64,000 bases of DNA, from assembly GCA_019358895.1 (NCBI GenBank), contig JAHHIG010000017.1, positions 1 to 64,000 on the forward strand, given 5' to 3'. Below are positions 47,420-55,969 of the stretch, one piece after another; position 1 is the first letter of the stretch, and every line of letters begins with the position of its first letter. Source of the DNA: Tildeniella nuda ZEHNDER 1965/U140 (GTDB lineage Bacteria; Cyanobacteriota; Cyanobacteriia; Leptolyngbyales; Leptolyngbyaceae). A program made the translations under genes and the position numbers. Under the pieces are notes generated by a model. That model saw only the letters and a list, made by a program, of their open reading frames with translations, ran no database searches and was not told the DNA's origin.

Positions 47420-49732
47420 ATGAGGAATCTAAAGCTCACCGTTTCGCTTTCAATATGCATGGGTTTTGGAGGGGTATTGGTTCCACCATTCTCCGCTGAA
47501 GCGATCGCGGCAACGGAAATCGTATCGGCGTGTCCTGATCTTTCGCAGGCTGGTAGCAATGTGAAAGCTTACGACGTGATTGTGTTTGGCGATCAAGTGC
47601 CGGGTGTGATGACAGCGATCCAGGTAAAGCGCGAACTCAGAAAGCGGAATCAGTCGGCGCGAGTGGCACTGATCACCGAAGGAGACACGACTGAGGGCAT
47701 TGGCGGGCATCTGGTGCGGGGTGGTTTAGGGTATCTCGATCGCAACCAGGTGCCTCCCGATATGCGGTCTAAGCTGGGAAATTTTGCGGCTGCCAGTCCG
47801 TTGTACAAAGAGTTTTTGAATATTACAGGAACTCAGACGATCGCGCTCGATCGCTTCAAAGCCGACACTGCCTTCAAGCGCACCCTGGCACAGGAAAAGG
47901 TAGACGTGATTGGCAAGGTCAAACTGCAATCGGTGACAACGACCGCTAAAACAGTCTGTTCTTTGACGACTACGAGCAATGGAACCTTTGCTGCCAGGCA
48001 GTTTGTTGATGCGACCCAGGGCGGCAAGTTCGCCAAAACGGCAGGGGTGAAACTGCTTCCGGGCTTTGCAGCACTGGGGCTACCCGATAGTAGTCTCAGC
48101 GTCGGGTTGGTGTTTGAAACGTATGGCTTGACGATCGAGCAACTCAGACAACTCGAAGCAAAACTGATCCGTCGCTTGCAAAATTCTAACGACAGCGTCG
48201 CACAAACCTGGTTGAAAATCGCCAGTGGAGACGATCAAGAGCATCGGCAAGCAATTTTGGCAACGTTGGCAACGTCTTCTGGAGAGCCTGCCACACTGTA
48301 TCAATCAACCCCCGACTCTGCCGATGTGCGATCGCTGGCGTTTTCTACTGCGTTTCATGGCGGTACCAACAGTACCATTTTGAGTGCCAAAGAAACCCTC
48401 GATCGGGCAAACATTGCAGTGTTGCGCGATCGGCTCAGTTTCAATGCCGTCTTGTTTTATGTGGATGCGAAGAGCGCGATCGCCTTGAGTGACGGTGGCG
48501 CGAAACCGGAAGCATACATGCTGGAATTTGCCACAAATGTACAAACGTTTTTTCGAGGGTTAGGCGCGAACCGAGTCGAGATCATGAGCGAGTTGTATAT
48601 TCGCAGCACGGATCAAATTGCCAATCCGGTGGAAGAACTCTCCTCTACACGCATGACGCAGGGCGGTGTCCCGGCGGATGAGGCGCTGGGCACGTTTTCC
48701 TACCACCTGGATGTGCGTGGCGGCATTAAGGGGTTGGGAGCCAGAGCCGCTACTGCGGGCATTAAAAGTATTGACTTTCACTATATGCCCACGTTCAACT
48801 ATGGGTTTCGCCATACATTGCCCAAAGACCGGGAAAATCTCGCTGTGTTGAGTCCCGCGTCTGGCTTTGGTGGTTTAGGGGAAGCCGCCGGACGGATTGT
48901 GGAATTCAATGTTTCGGTGGGAGAAGGGCTGGCGATCGCAGTTGCCAAAGCGATTGTCGAAAAGCGATCGTTACATACAATCCAGAATCGCGAAGTCCGT
49001 CAGGCAATTGGTTATACCCCCACCATCTATGGTCGATCGACCGAGAGCTTTCACACCGTCTTTTTGTTAGAAAAAACCTTGAGAACGACCGCTCTAGCGA
49101 CGATGGTGCCAAACGAGGCAAAAACCCTTGCCCCGATCGCTCAGTCGAAACCTGGAACGGATCAAGTGGCTCAAGCCCATTTGGAGCGCGGGATTCAATA
49201 CAGCGAAAAAGGCAACTACTTCGCTGCTGTTGAAGCGTATACCCAGGCAATCAAACGCGATCGCACCAATCCATTAACCTATTACAATCGGGGTGTTGCC
49301 CTGACTAACCTGCACAAGTACGAAGCTGCCATCGCCGACTACACCAACGCCATTCGGCTCAAACCTGACTTTGTTGCCGCTTACAAAAATCGCGGCTTAG
49401 TGCATGTGGAGTCGCATAAGCATCTGAAAGAAGCGGTTGCAGATTATAATCAGGCGCTTAAACTGTCTCCCAACGACGCTGCCAGCTATCTGGGCAAAGG
49501 TTTGGCATTGTCATTGGAAGGGAAACGGCAAGAAGCAATTACATCACTCACACAAGCGATCAACCTGAAGCCAGAGCTGGCGATCGCCTACTTCACGCGG
49601 GCAACCGTTTATCATGACTTGGGCGCTAAGGCGGCTTTAGATGACTACCAAAAAGCGGCTACGCTCTATCAGCAGCAAGGAGATGAAACAAGCTACCAGA
49701 AGACGATAGGGACAATCAATGAACTAAACTAA
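47420..49732 (+). CDS. Exported FAD-dependent oxidoreductase fused to TPR repeats
   Basis: The ATG at 47420 gives 770 residues with signal peptide LKLTVSLSICMGFGGVLVPPF; the frame from 47333 adds 29 residues ahead of it. An FAD_oxidored-type domain covers about 40-570. AYDVIVFGDQVPGVMTAIQV is a Rossmann start with an altered glycine motif (GDQVPG). ALITEGDTTEGIGGHLVRGG and ARQFVDATQGGKFAKTAGV follow, and FGGLGEAAGRIVEFNVSVGEGLAIAVAKAIV is in two halves the closing FAD region. Residues about 600-770 form four TPRs (AHLERGIQYSEKGNYFAAVEAY onward). Exported flavoprotein-TPR fusions are unusual. The substrate is unknown. Confidence 0.82.
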   Translation: MRNLKLTVSLSICMGFGGVLVPPFSAEAIAATEIVSACPDLSQAGSNVKAYDVIVFGDQVPGVMTAIQVKRELRKRNQSARVALITEGDTTEGIGGHLVRGGLGYLDRNQVPPDMRSKLGNFAAASPLYKEFLNITGTQTIALDRFKADTAFKRTLAQEKVDVIGKVKLQSVTTTAKTVCSLTTTSNGTFAARQFVDATQGGKFAKTAGVKLLPGFAALGLPDSSLSVGLVFETYGLTIEQLRQLEAKLIRRLQNSNDSVAQTWLKIASGDDQEHRQAILATLATSSGEPATLYQSTPDSADVRSLAFSTAFHGGTNSTILSAKETLDRANIAVLRDRLSFNAVLFYVDAKSAIALSDGGAKPEAYMLEFATNVQTFFRGLGANRVEIMSELYIRSTDQIANPVEELSSTRMTQGGVPADEALGTFSYHLDVRGGIKGLGARAATAGIKSIDFHYMPTFNYGFRHTLPKDRENLAVLSPASGFGGLGEAAGRIVEFNVSVGEGLAIAVAKAIVEKRSLHTIQNREVRQAIGYTPTIYGRSTESFHTVFLLEKTLRTTALATMVPNEAKTLAPIAQSKPGTDQVAQAHLERGIQYSEKGNYFAAVEAYTQAIKRDRTNPLTYYNRGVALTNLHKYEAAIADYTNAIRLKPDFVAAYKNRGLVHVESHKHLKEAVADYNQALKLSPNDAASYLGKGLALSLEGKRQEAITSLTQAINLKPELAIAYFTRATVYHDLGAKAALDDYQKAATLYQQQGDETSYQKTIGTINELN

Positions 49733-49754
49733 ATGGAAACGTGATTGTTTGCTC

Positions 49755-51599
49755 ATGAGGCACTTTGGGAAATATCGCCAACCTTTTTCTCTCGTTGTTC
49801 TGGGTCTTCTAACGCTGCTTCTAACGCTGACTCAAACGCCTGCGATCGCTTCATATGAAAGCATACTTGTGGCGCAGGGAATGCCGCTTCAGCCAGCCCC
49901 TGTCATCGCTCAATTTGCTCCCCCGTCACTGTCCTTAACTGACTCATTCCAACCGCCGTCAAACGTGACACAAATTGGTGGCATAGAGGTTGCTTCTGTT
50001 AAGTTTCAAGGTGATGATCTATTCACGATTGCGTCTTCTACAGTGCTCGATCGCAAAAATCCGGGTAATCAAATTCCGGTTGAGGCGCGAGCAAAGCGGA
50101 TTCAAGAAAACTTGCAGTACATCATTGCTATTAGTGCCATTGACGTTACATCGTTTGATCGGCTGCTAACCACCGTTTATGATGCCAAGACCTTAGCGAT
50201 TCAGGTCGCCACTCTCAGCAATGAAACCGTCTTGACCGCCACTGATGCGTCCCGCACCCAGCGTTTCATCGTTATGACCGTGACGGAGCAGGACGCAGAG
50301 TACAATGGCTTGAGCAAAGCAGAGTTGGCGCAGCAATGGCGCGATCGCCTACAAACCGCTCTGGTTGCTGAACTGAATGAGCGATCGCCCGCACAACTCC
50401 TTGAGTGGTGTGTGATCTCGTTTGGGTTAATTCTGCTCCTGGTGTTAAGCAGCGCCATCCCCTGGCTCATGCTGCAATGGCTCAACCGTTCTAAACGGAG
50501 GTTGAAAGCGAGAGAGGCTGAAACTGCCCTGAGGTTTGAAGCGGTTCCTGCAAGCGAAACCAGTGCGAACCGTCGCTTTGAATTTCTCAGGGGTTTTAGA
50601 CGACACAATCACCGTTCTCTGCAACTCAGCCTGATTGAAATCTTCCGTTTGTCACTGATCTGGATCATGATTCTAATCTGGGTCGTTGGAATTGGTTTGC
50701 TGATTGACAAATTTCCTTTTATTCCCCTAAGACTGTGGGATATCTTGATCCTTCCACTTGAAATTCTTTTCATCTGGTTTGTAGCAGGAATCGTCAATTC
50801 CTTGGGAGATTTTGTCATTCAGCGATCGGCAGTCTTTTGGGCGACACACCAGGTCGTTGCAGCAGATTTACAACGGCGATCGCTGAGAGTAAGCACCATT
50901 GCTCATGTGCTGAAAGGGCTAAAAACATTTCTGGTTTATCTCATTGCGGTGCTCTGGACTTTGAGAAGTTTTGACTTTAACACGGGTTCGATTTTAGCGT
51001 TTGGAGCGATCGTCGGATTTGCCATCTCTCTCGCCTCACAAAGCTTGATTCGAGATCTGGTCAATGGTTTTTTGATTCTGCTAGAAGACCAGTACGCGAT
51101 CGGGGATGTGATTGCAGTGGACACTGCCACTGGCGTGGTAGAAAGTCTCAACTTAAGAACCACCCAGTTACGCAATGCCGAAGGACATTTGATTGTGCTG
51201 CCCAACAGCACGATTAATCGAGTTGAAAATTTGACCCGAACTTGGTCGCGGGTTGATCACACGATCGAAGTAGCGGCAAGTACGAATGCAGATCAGGCGC
51301 TTAGAGTGATTCAAGCAGTGGCTCAAGGTTTATATGACGATCCAGCCTTGCGATCGTTGATCCTCGAACCGCCAGAGGTTTTAGGCATCGATCGCGTCTC
51401 TCATGCAGGTATCTTGATTCACACTCAGATCAAAACCCAACCGCTGCAACAGTGGAAAGTTGGTCGAGCATTTCGTCTCCGTTTGAAAAATGCTCTGGAT
51501 GAGCACCAGATAGCGTTAGGGATGCCGCAGCAACAAGTTTGGAATTACTCTGGGAAAACGCTCAACCCGGATGATCAGCGGGTGCCTGCAAGCGGATAG
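49755..51599 (+). CDS. Mechanosensitive ion channel, MscS family, with exported N-terminal domain
   Basis: The ATG at 49755 (a TTG at 49749 is in frame) gives about 614 residues. A signal peptide (FSLVVLGLLTLLLTLTQTPA) leads a periplasmic region of about 180 residues containing GGIEVASVKFQGDDLF. Several spans follow, and the MscS core reads AIVGFAISLASQSLIRDLVNG then LLEDQYAIGDVIAV and EGHLIVLPNSTINRVENLT. It should open under membrane tension to release solutes. The 3' end overlaps the converging lipase gene by 25 bp. Confidence 0.9.
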   Translation: MRHFGKYRQPFSLVVLGLLTLLLTLTQTPAIASYESILVAQGMPLQPAPVIAQFAPPSLSLTDSFQPPSNVTQIGGIEVASVKFQGDDLFTIASSTVLDRKNPGNQIPVEARAKRIQENLQYIIAISAIDVTSFDRLLTTVYDAKTLAIQVATLSNETVLTATDASRTQRFIVMTVTEQDAEYNGLSKAELAQQWRDRLQTALVAELNERSPAQLLEWCVISFGLILLLVLSSAIPWLMLQWLNRSKRRLKAREAETALRFEAVPASETSANRRFEFLRGFRRHNHRSLQLSLIEIFRLSLIWIMILIWVVGIGLLIDKFPFIPLRLWDILILPLEILFIWFVAGIVNSLGDFVIQRSAVFWATHQVVAADLQRRSLRVSTIAHVLKGLKTFLVYLIAVLWTLRSFDFNTGSILAFGAIVGFAISLASQSLIRDLVNGFLILLEDQYAIGDVIAVDTATGVVESLNLRTTQLRNAEGHLIVLPNSTINRVENLTRTWSRVDHTIEVAASTNADQALRVIQAVAQGLYDDPALRSLILEPPEVLGIDRVSHAGILIHTQIKTQPLQQWKVGRAFRLRLKNALDEHQIALGMPQQQVWNYSGKTLNPDDQRVPASG

Positions 51600-52744
51600 G
51601 TGCGCGTTTGATCGGTTTCGACTTCACGCAAAACCGCTAACCGATAGGTATTGAACGAATGGTTGGGATCGATATCACCCGCATTTACTAGAAATGACCA
51701 CACCTGCCCAACGTGGGTGAAGGTCATGCCCTGAAAGTTGCGCGGTGGTCCCAAAGTGATCGCATCTGCCAGATTGATCACTCGATAGCTATTGGGGATA
51801 ATTTGGGTATGCCTGGTAGCAAACTCTGGATTGCCCACGCGAGGAGAAGCATAGGTGTAAAGCTGAAGGCGGGGTTTTAACTGCGGCAGATGTAGTGCCA
51901 GATCCAGCGCTGCCAGAGTTGCCAGTGCCCCTCCCAAACTATGCCCAGTGATGTAGCAGGGGAGTGCTGGATTCAGCTTTTGGGCGGCATCGCGGACTTG
52001 TTGAGCGATCGCTTGATAGGCATCAGCAAACCCTTCATGAATCTTGCCATAGCCTACCTCTGAGTAGTCTTGCTGAAAGATCAGGAAATTTTGCACCATT
52101 TCGGATGTGCGATTGGTGCCTCGGAAGGCAATGATGTTGTTCTTTTGGGACGACAAAACGAATGCCTGGTAAACGGGAATCACGCTTTTAATCGTCACGA
52201 CTTGTTTAAGCGTCTTTTCCAAGCGTTTTCTAGAATGGTTCAATTCTCCTTCCAGAGAACCCTGTTGGCTTTCTAAGTCCGATGGCACTTCGACCTCCAC
52301 AGAATCTTCAATACCTTCACTGTCTGACGCTTTAATAGAGGCAATCTGAGTGTAACCATCCAACTGTTTAGAATAAGCTGGCAGTGCTTTGATGGCACCA
52401 TCGTATGTAGGGTTGAGTTTGCTCATCGCATACTGATAAGTGCAAATGCGGCTACATTGAATTAACAGTTTAGACATAGCCCGATTGTAGGGAATGGTGG
52501 GCGTTGCGAGAGTGACGGCTTCTTTCAGTTTCAATGCATCCTCAATCTTCTCGTCACCCGCTCCAAACCAGCTCTTCAAAACGTCATAGGCATCGCGTTG
52601 TGAGACTTTTGCCCTTGCCAGCGCTTCTAACTCAGCCTGCCGCTTTTGGTTTGACTGAAGCTGAAAGTAGCGATGGGTGCCAGTCACGGTTATACCCGTT
52701 GCTAAACCTGTAAGTAAAAGTTGCCGCCGTGTGAATTTGACCAT
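51575..52744 (-). CDS. Class 3 lipase, probably Tat-exported
   Basis: The ATG at 52744 gives 389 residues opening MVKFTRRQLLLTGLATGITV, a twin-arginine-like signal (TRRQLLL). Longer frames to 52921 precede it without conservation. A helical region leads to FRGTNRTSEMVQNFLIF and the nucleophile elbow YITGHSLGGALATLAAL with Ser269. ASPRVGNPEFA provides the Asp region, and a C-terminal FTHVGQVW with NHSFNTYR the His. The family hydrolyses triacylglycerol or galactolipid acyl esters. The last 25 bp overlap the end of the channel gene, so the transcripts converge. Confidence 0.9.
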   Translation of the reverse strand: MVKFTRRQLLLTGLATGITVTGTHRYFQLQSNQKRQAELEALARAKVSQRDAYDVLKSWFGAGDEKIEDALKLKEAVTLATPTIPYNRAMSKLLIQCSRICTYQYAMSKLNPTYDGAIKALPAYSKQLDGYTQIASIKASDSEGIEDSVEVEVPSDLESQQGSLEGELNHSRKRLEKTLKQVVTIKSVIPVYQAFVLSSQKNNIIAFRGTNRTSEMVQNFLIFQQDYSEVGYGKIHEGFADAYQAIAQQVRDAAQKLNPALPCYITGHSLGGALATLAALDLALHLPQLKPRLQLYTYASPRVGNPEFATRHTQIIPNSYRVINLADAITLGPPRNFQGMTFTHVGQVWSFLVNAGDIDPNHSFNTYRLAVLREVETDQTRTYPLAGTR

Positions 52745-52751
52745 CGCTGGA

Positions 52752-53228
52752 TTAGTTTTGAGTTCTAAGCTTTGAGCTTTGAGTTTTGGCGAGTTGTCTT
52801 GGTCGTCCACTGGCAAAGAAATGATGGGTTGATTGCCCCAATGACCAGGTAAGCGTGAAGAGTGCGGCTGAGGCAGCAAAGACTCGCAGAATCGGTAGAA
52901 AAAAACCAAGGACAAACACACTGAGCCAGGTCATGCCCGCGATCGCAAACGCCCCAATAACGCCAAACAGTTTTCCCGCGATCGCCAGCACATCTTGCCC
53001 TCTGGGATAGCCCCATTGCTTGCCAATATCCCGACCCATCTTGAGCCACAGCACAATCACAATCAGCGCTGTTAACCAAAGGGCACCAGGAAAGGGATTT
53101 AGACCCACAATGGCAGCCCCTAGCGCGTAGTCTAAAACCAGGTTTCGCACCTTCCGGTTACGCCGAACAAACGCCTCTGGAATGGGTGTTTCTTCGGAAG
53201 CGACTAAATTAGGGTTGCTATCCGACAT
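52752..53228 (-). CDS. Small multi-span membrane protein of unknown function
   Basis: The start at the ATG at 53228 (longer frame from 53489 lacks conservation) gives 158 residues beginning MSDSNPNLVASEETPIPEAF. Three or four hydrophobic segments follow: LDYALGAAIVGLNPFPGALWL, ALIVIVLWLKMGRDIG, IAGKLFGVIGAFAIAGMTWL and LSVFVLGFFLPILRVFAASA. The N-terminal DYALGAAIVGLNPFP resembles small GTPase-associated membrane proteins but is not diagnostic. It lies 7 bp upstream of the lipase gene on the same strand, so the two may be an operon. Confidence 0.72.
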   Translation of the reverse strand: MSDSNPNLVASEETPIPEAFVRRNRKVRNLVLDYALGAAIVGLNPFPGALWLTALIVIVLWLKMGRDIGKQWGYPRGQDVLAIAGKLFGVIGAFAIAGMTWLSVFVLGFFLPILRVFAASAALFTLTWSLGQSTHHFFASGRPRQLAKTQSSKLRTQN

Positions 53229-53510
53229 CCAAACTGCCCCTAAACTGCTTCTAAATTGAATCTTCTGCCATGCCACCAGAAAGGGCATCAACAAAGCCAC
53301 GCTCTGTAGCAACGATCTGGTGCCGCTACATCGTTGCCGCTTACTTTGGGCTGAAGCCTCTATTCGTAAAAGATTATAGTGCGACAGAGAGCATGATAAG
53401 CGCACGACAGCAAAAGAGCCAGCCGCTGATGGCACTGAAGTAGCGTATGGATGGGTTTGTTTGGGCTGTTGCAGCCTGGTGAAAGCCATTGGAACGTGCC
53501 ATATTTAAGC

Positions 53511-53765
53511 TTAACGTGTGGCGATCGCACCACCGAACTTTACCGTTGCTTTAACGTTAGTAACCACGCATGAAGCGTAAGTCACCACAGCTTCATCATT
53601 CCTTACTGACGCTTGAGCGTAAGTAACCACAGCTTGAGCATAAGTAACCAACGTTTGAGCGTAAGTAACCACAGCTTGAGCATCAGTAAGGACGACTTGA
53701 GCGTAAGTAACCACCACTTGAGTGGGAGTTGATACAGCGGTTGCAGAAACAACAGCCGCTAACAC
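53511..53765 (-). CDS. Heptad-repeat protein, AVVTYAQ units
   Basis: The 84-residue product is MLAAVVSATAVSTPTQ followed by nine 7-residue units of the form [AV]VVTYAQ (variants VVLTDAQ, TLVTYAQ, ASVRNDE, CVVTNVK) and an ATVKFGG end. The DNA is a 21-bp tandem repeat (GCGTAAGTAACCACAGCTTGA type on the plus strand). A decayed copy lies at 43214-43618 with the same unit, the same AxVRNxE unit in the middle and a VKF end, which argues for a real coding gene. No family is known to me, and repeat expansion could also explain an open frame by chance. Confidence 0.5.
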   Translation of the reverse strand: MLAAVVSATAVSTPTQVVVTYAQVVLTDAQAVVTYAQTLVTYAQAVVTYAQASVRNDEAVVTYASCVVTNVKATVKFGGAIATR

Positions 53766-53831
53766 AACAGCAAGGCACCATCTTTGTGTGCTGGAGGCTA
53801 TTACCGGGTTAACCGCTCAACTCCGCCATTT

Positions 53832-53969
53832 ATGCCAGAAGACTACATCGTGATTGTGACGGATGAGACGGATGAGGGTTCTGTGCCGATCGACGGTCAG
53901 CGGGGATGGGGCGAGGAAATCCGCAAACGCATCTCTAGCCTATTATCACGCGATGTGCGACTTTCCTAA
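53832..53969 (+). CDS. Small ORF ending inside a mobile element
   Basis: The ATG at 53832 gives a 45-residue product MPEDYIVIVTDETDEGSVP, then DGQRGWGEEIRKRIS. The last residues (RDVRLS) come from the inserted element at 53948. Removing the element and one copy of its flanking repeat restores the end as SLLSQSRKVF. The product is acidic, lacks a signal and matches no family I know. It may be a real small gene or a fragment. Confidence 0.4.
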   Translation: MPEDYIVIVTDETDEGSVPIDGQRGWGEEIRKRISSLLSRDVRLS

Positions 53970-54094
53970 AATACCTGCCAAAACTGCCCTCACCCTAGCC
54001 CTCTCCCATCGGGAGAGGGAACCGGAACGGTCTGGAAGCCCTTCTTCCCAGGGAGAAGGGTGGGGATGAGGGCGAATTAGTTGCACATCGCGTT
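53948..54094. mobile_element. MITE-like element, ACGCGATGTGC ends, copy 2
   Basis: The 147-bp element has the same ends and two-hairpin core as the copy at 13210-13355. The direct repeat ATTATC lies at 53942-53947 and 54095-54100, which fits a target duplication. It has no coding capacity. It is inserted within the 3' end of the small ORF at 53832. Confidence 0.8.
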
Positions 54095-54185
54095 ATTATC
54101 TCAAAGTCGTAAAGTTTTTTAGGGTACAAGAAGATGCCTGATTCTATGTGAAGGTAGAGAAATCAAACGGTTGGTGGCATGACGA

Positions 54186-55739
54186 GTGGATATTCTCCTT
54201 ACGATTGCTGAAGTTTGCGTGCTAATACTTGCATTCACCGTGCTCAATTGGCTTACTGACATCGGCTTTAAAGTGATGACAACCCATTGGTTCCGGGGCA
54301 GAACGGAAAGGCTTGCCGCCCAGCGCCAAAATATTAGCCTGTTGTTGCTCCTGGCGTGTGTGGGATTGTGCTTCGTCATCATCAGTGTGAATGGGGTTCT
54401 GATCTACCAAGGTAAAAATGTTCAAGCATTCCAACTCAATTTAATTCAGAGTATTCCAGCCGCATTCTGGGTCACGCTGGCAGTGGCGATCGCCAAATGT
54501 ATCAGCCTGCTGCTGCTGGTCAAGTTTTGCGTACCCGTTCTGCATCGCTTTTTGGACTGGGGAAGCACGTTTGCCAAAAACTACGATCGCATCACTGCCA
54601 ATGATGAAGCGGTGGAAGCATTTTTTACTTATCTCAAAAAGACCCTCACCCATAGCCTCTGGATCTTAGCGGGCATCTGGTGTACCCAATTTCTTTACTT
54701 ACCCGACGCGATTCCAAAATATCTGTACATTGCCCTCAAATCCTATGTGGCGATCGCAATTGGGCAATTGTTAATTAAAACGCTCACCGCCCTGATTGAT
54801 ACTCTGGATGCCCTCAGTCTGCAATACTCCAGTCCTGATAATTTACTGCGGTACTATGAGCGCTTCCGGCACCTGGTTCCAGCGCTAAAAAAGTGTGTGG
54901 CATACATACTCTATGTCGGCATTGCAGCATTGATTATTAGCGAAATTGATTTCATCGCCTGGATTGCGTCCTACGCCGATGAAATCATTGCAATTATCAC
55001 TATTTACTTTGCTTCCAGTGTTTTGATCGAACTCACCAATGTCGTGCTTGAGGATTTAGTTCTCAGTATTGATCATCTGACGGACTTGCAACGGCAGCGG
55101 CGGTTGACGGTCATTCCATTGCTCAAAAGCATCCTGAAATATACCATTTACTTCACAGCAGCGCTGATTGTCCTCAGGCTTTTCAACATTGATCCGACCC
55201 CGCTTCTGGCAGGTGCAGGCTTGGTGGGCTTGATTGTTGGTTTCGGAGCACAGAATCTGATCAACGATATTGTTTGTGGCTTCTTCGTTCTGTTTGAGAA
55301 CTATTACCTGGTCGGTGACTATATCGAAGCTGGAAAAATTGAGGAACGCACGGTCGAAGGGATTGTAGAGGCGATCGAACTAAGAACAACTCACATTCGT
55401 CATCCCGATGGTCAACTCCAGATCATTCGCAATGGCGAGATTGGTTCCATCATCAATTATTCCAAGCAATATATCTACGCCAAAGTCGATGTTCCCGTGC
55501 CAGACAACACGCACCTGGAGCAGATGTACTCAGTGATTGCAGCGATCGGACAACAGTTAAACGCTGAATGCCCAGATGTGCTTGAACCCACTCAGGTAGA
55601 TGGATTGGAAACCCTCGGCACAAGTAATCTGGTGATTCGGACTTTAACAAAGGTAAAGCCTGGTAGACACCTGTATACTCAACGCCTGCTGCGAAAGATG
55701 TTACAGCAGGCACTCGATCACGCAAACGCACTGTCCTAA
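54186..55739 (+). CDS. Mechanosensitive ion channel, MscS family (second copy)
   Basis: The start is a GTG at 54186. The 517-residue protein has about seven spans before the MscS core, which reads LAGAGLVGLIVGFGAQNLINDI then FFVLFENYYLVGDYIEAGKI and ELRTTHIRHPDGQLQIIRNGEI. It lacks the signal peptide and periplasmic N-terminal domain of the channel at 49755, so it belongs to a different subfamily with extra N-terminal helices. It should respond to membrane tension. It ends about 230 bp before the amidohydrolase gene. Confidence 0.9.
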   Translation: MDILLTIAEVCVLILAFTVLNWLTDIGFKVMTTHWFRGRTERLAAQRQNISLLLLLACVGLCFVIISVNGVLIYQGKNVQAFQLNLIQSIPAAFWVTLAVAIAKCISLLLLVKFCVPVLHRFLDWGSTFAKNYDRITANDEAVEAFFTYLKKTLTHSLWILAGIWCTQFLYLPDAIPKYLYIALKSYVAIAIGQLLIKTLTALIDTLDALSLQYSSPDNLLRYYERFRHLVPALKKCVAYILYVGIAALIISEIDFIAWIASYADEIIAIITIYFASSVLIELTNVVLEDLVLSIDHLTDLQRQRRLTVIPLLKSILKYTIYFTAALIVLRLFNIDPTPLLAGAGLVGLIVGFGAQNLINDIVCGFFVLFENYYLVGDYIEAGKIEERTVEGIVEAIELRTTHIRHPDGQLQIIRNGEIGSIINYSKQYIYAKVDVPVPDNTHLEQMYSVIAAIGQQLNAECPDVLEPTQVDGLETLGTSNLVIRTLTKVKPGRHLYTQRLLRKMLQQALDHANALS

Positions 55740-55854
55740 ACAGAAATTGTGGACGAATAGGCTCACCGGAACGCGATCGCCGATGATCAACCACTCCTTT
55801 GAGTCCGATCGCTCTTCTCGCCATAGATTGAATTGAGTACTGTCTAACCCAAAA

Positions 55855-55878
55855 CCTCGGAGGCTTAAGCCTTAGAGG
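55855..55878. repeat. Palindromic repeat CCTCGGAGGCTTAAGCCTTAGAGG
   Basis: A 24-base hairpin with GGCTTAAGCC at its centre lies in the 55740-55969 gap. It is followed by ACTGAAC, as is its relative at 43682. No other feature is seen in this gap. Confidence 0.55.
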
Positions 55879-55969
55879 ACTGAACCGCTCATGGGTACCT
55901 GGGATACTGACGCTGCACCTAATTCCCCCTAAACTTCTTGGAGGTTTCTCATTTAAAAGCGATTTGTCT

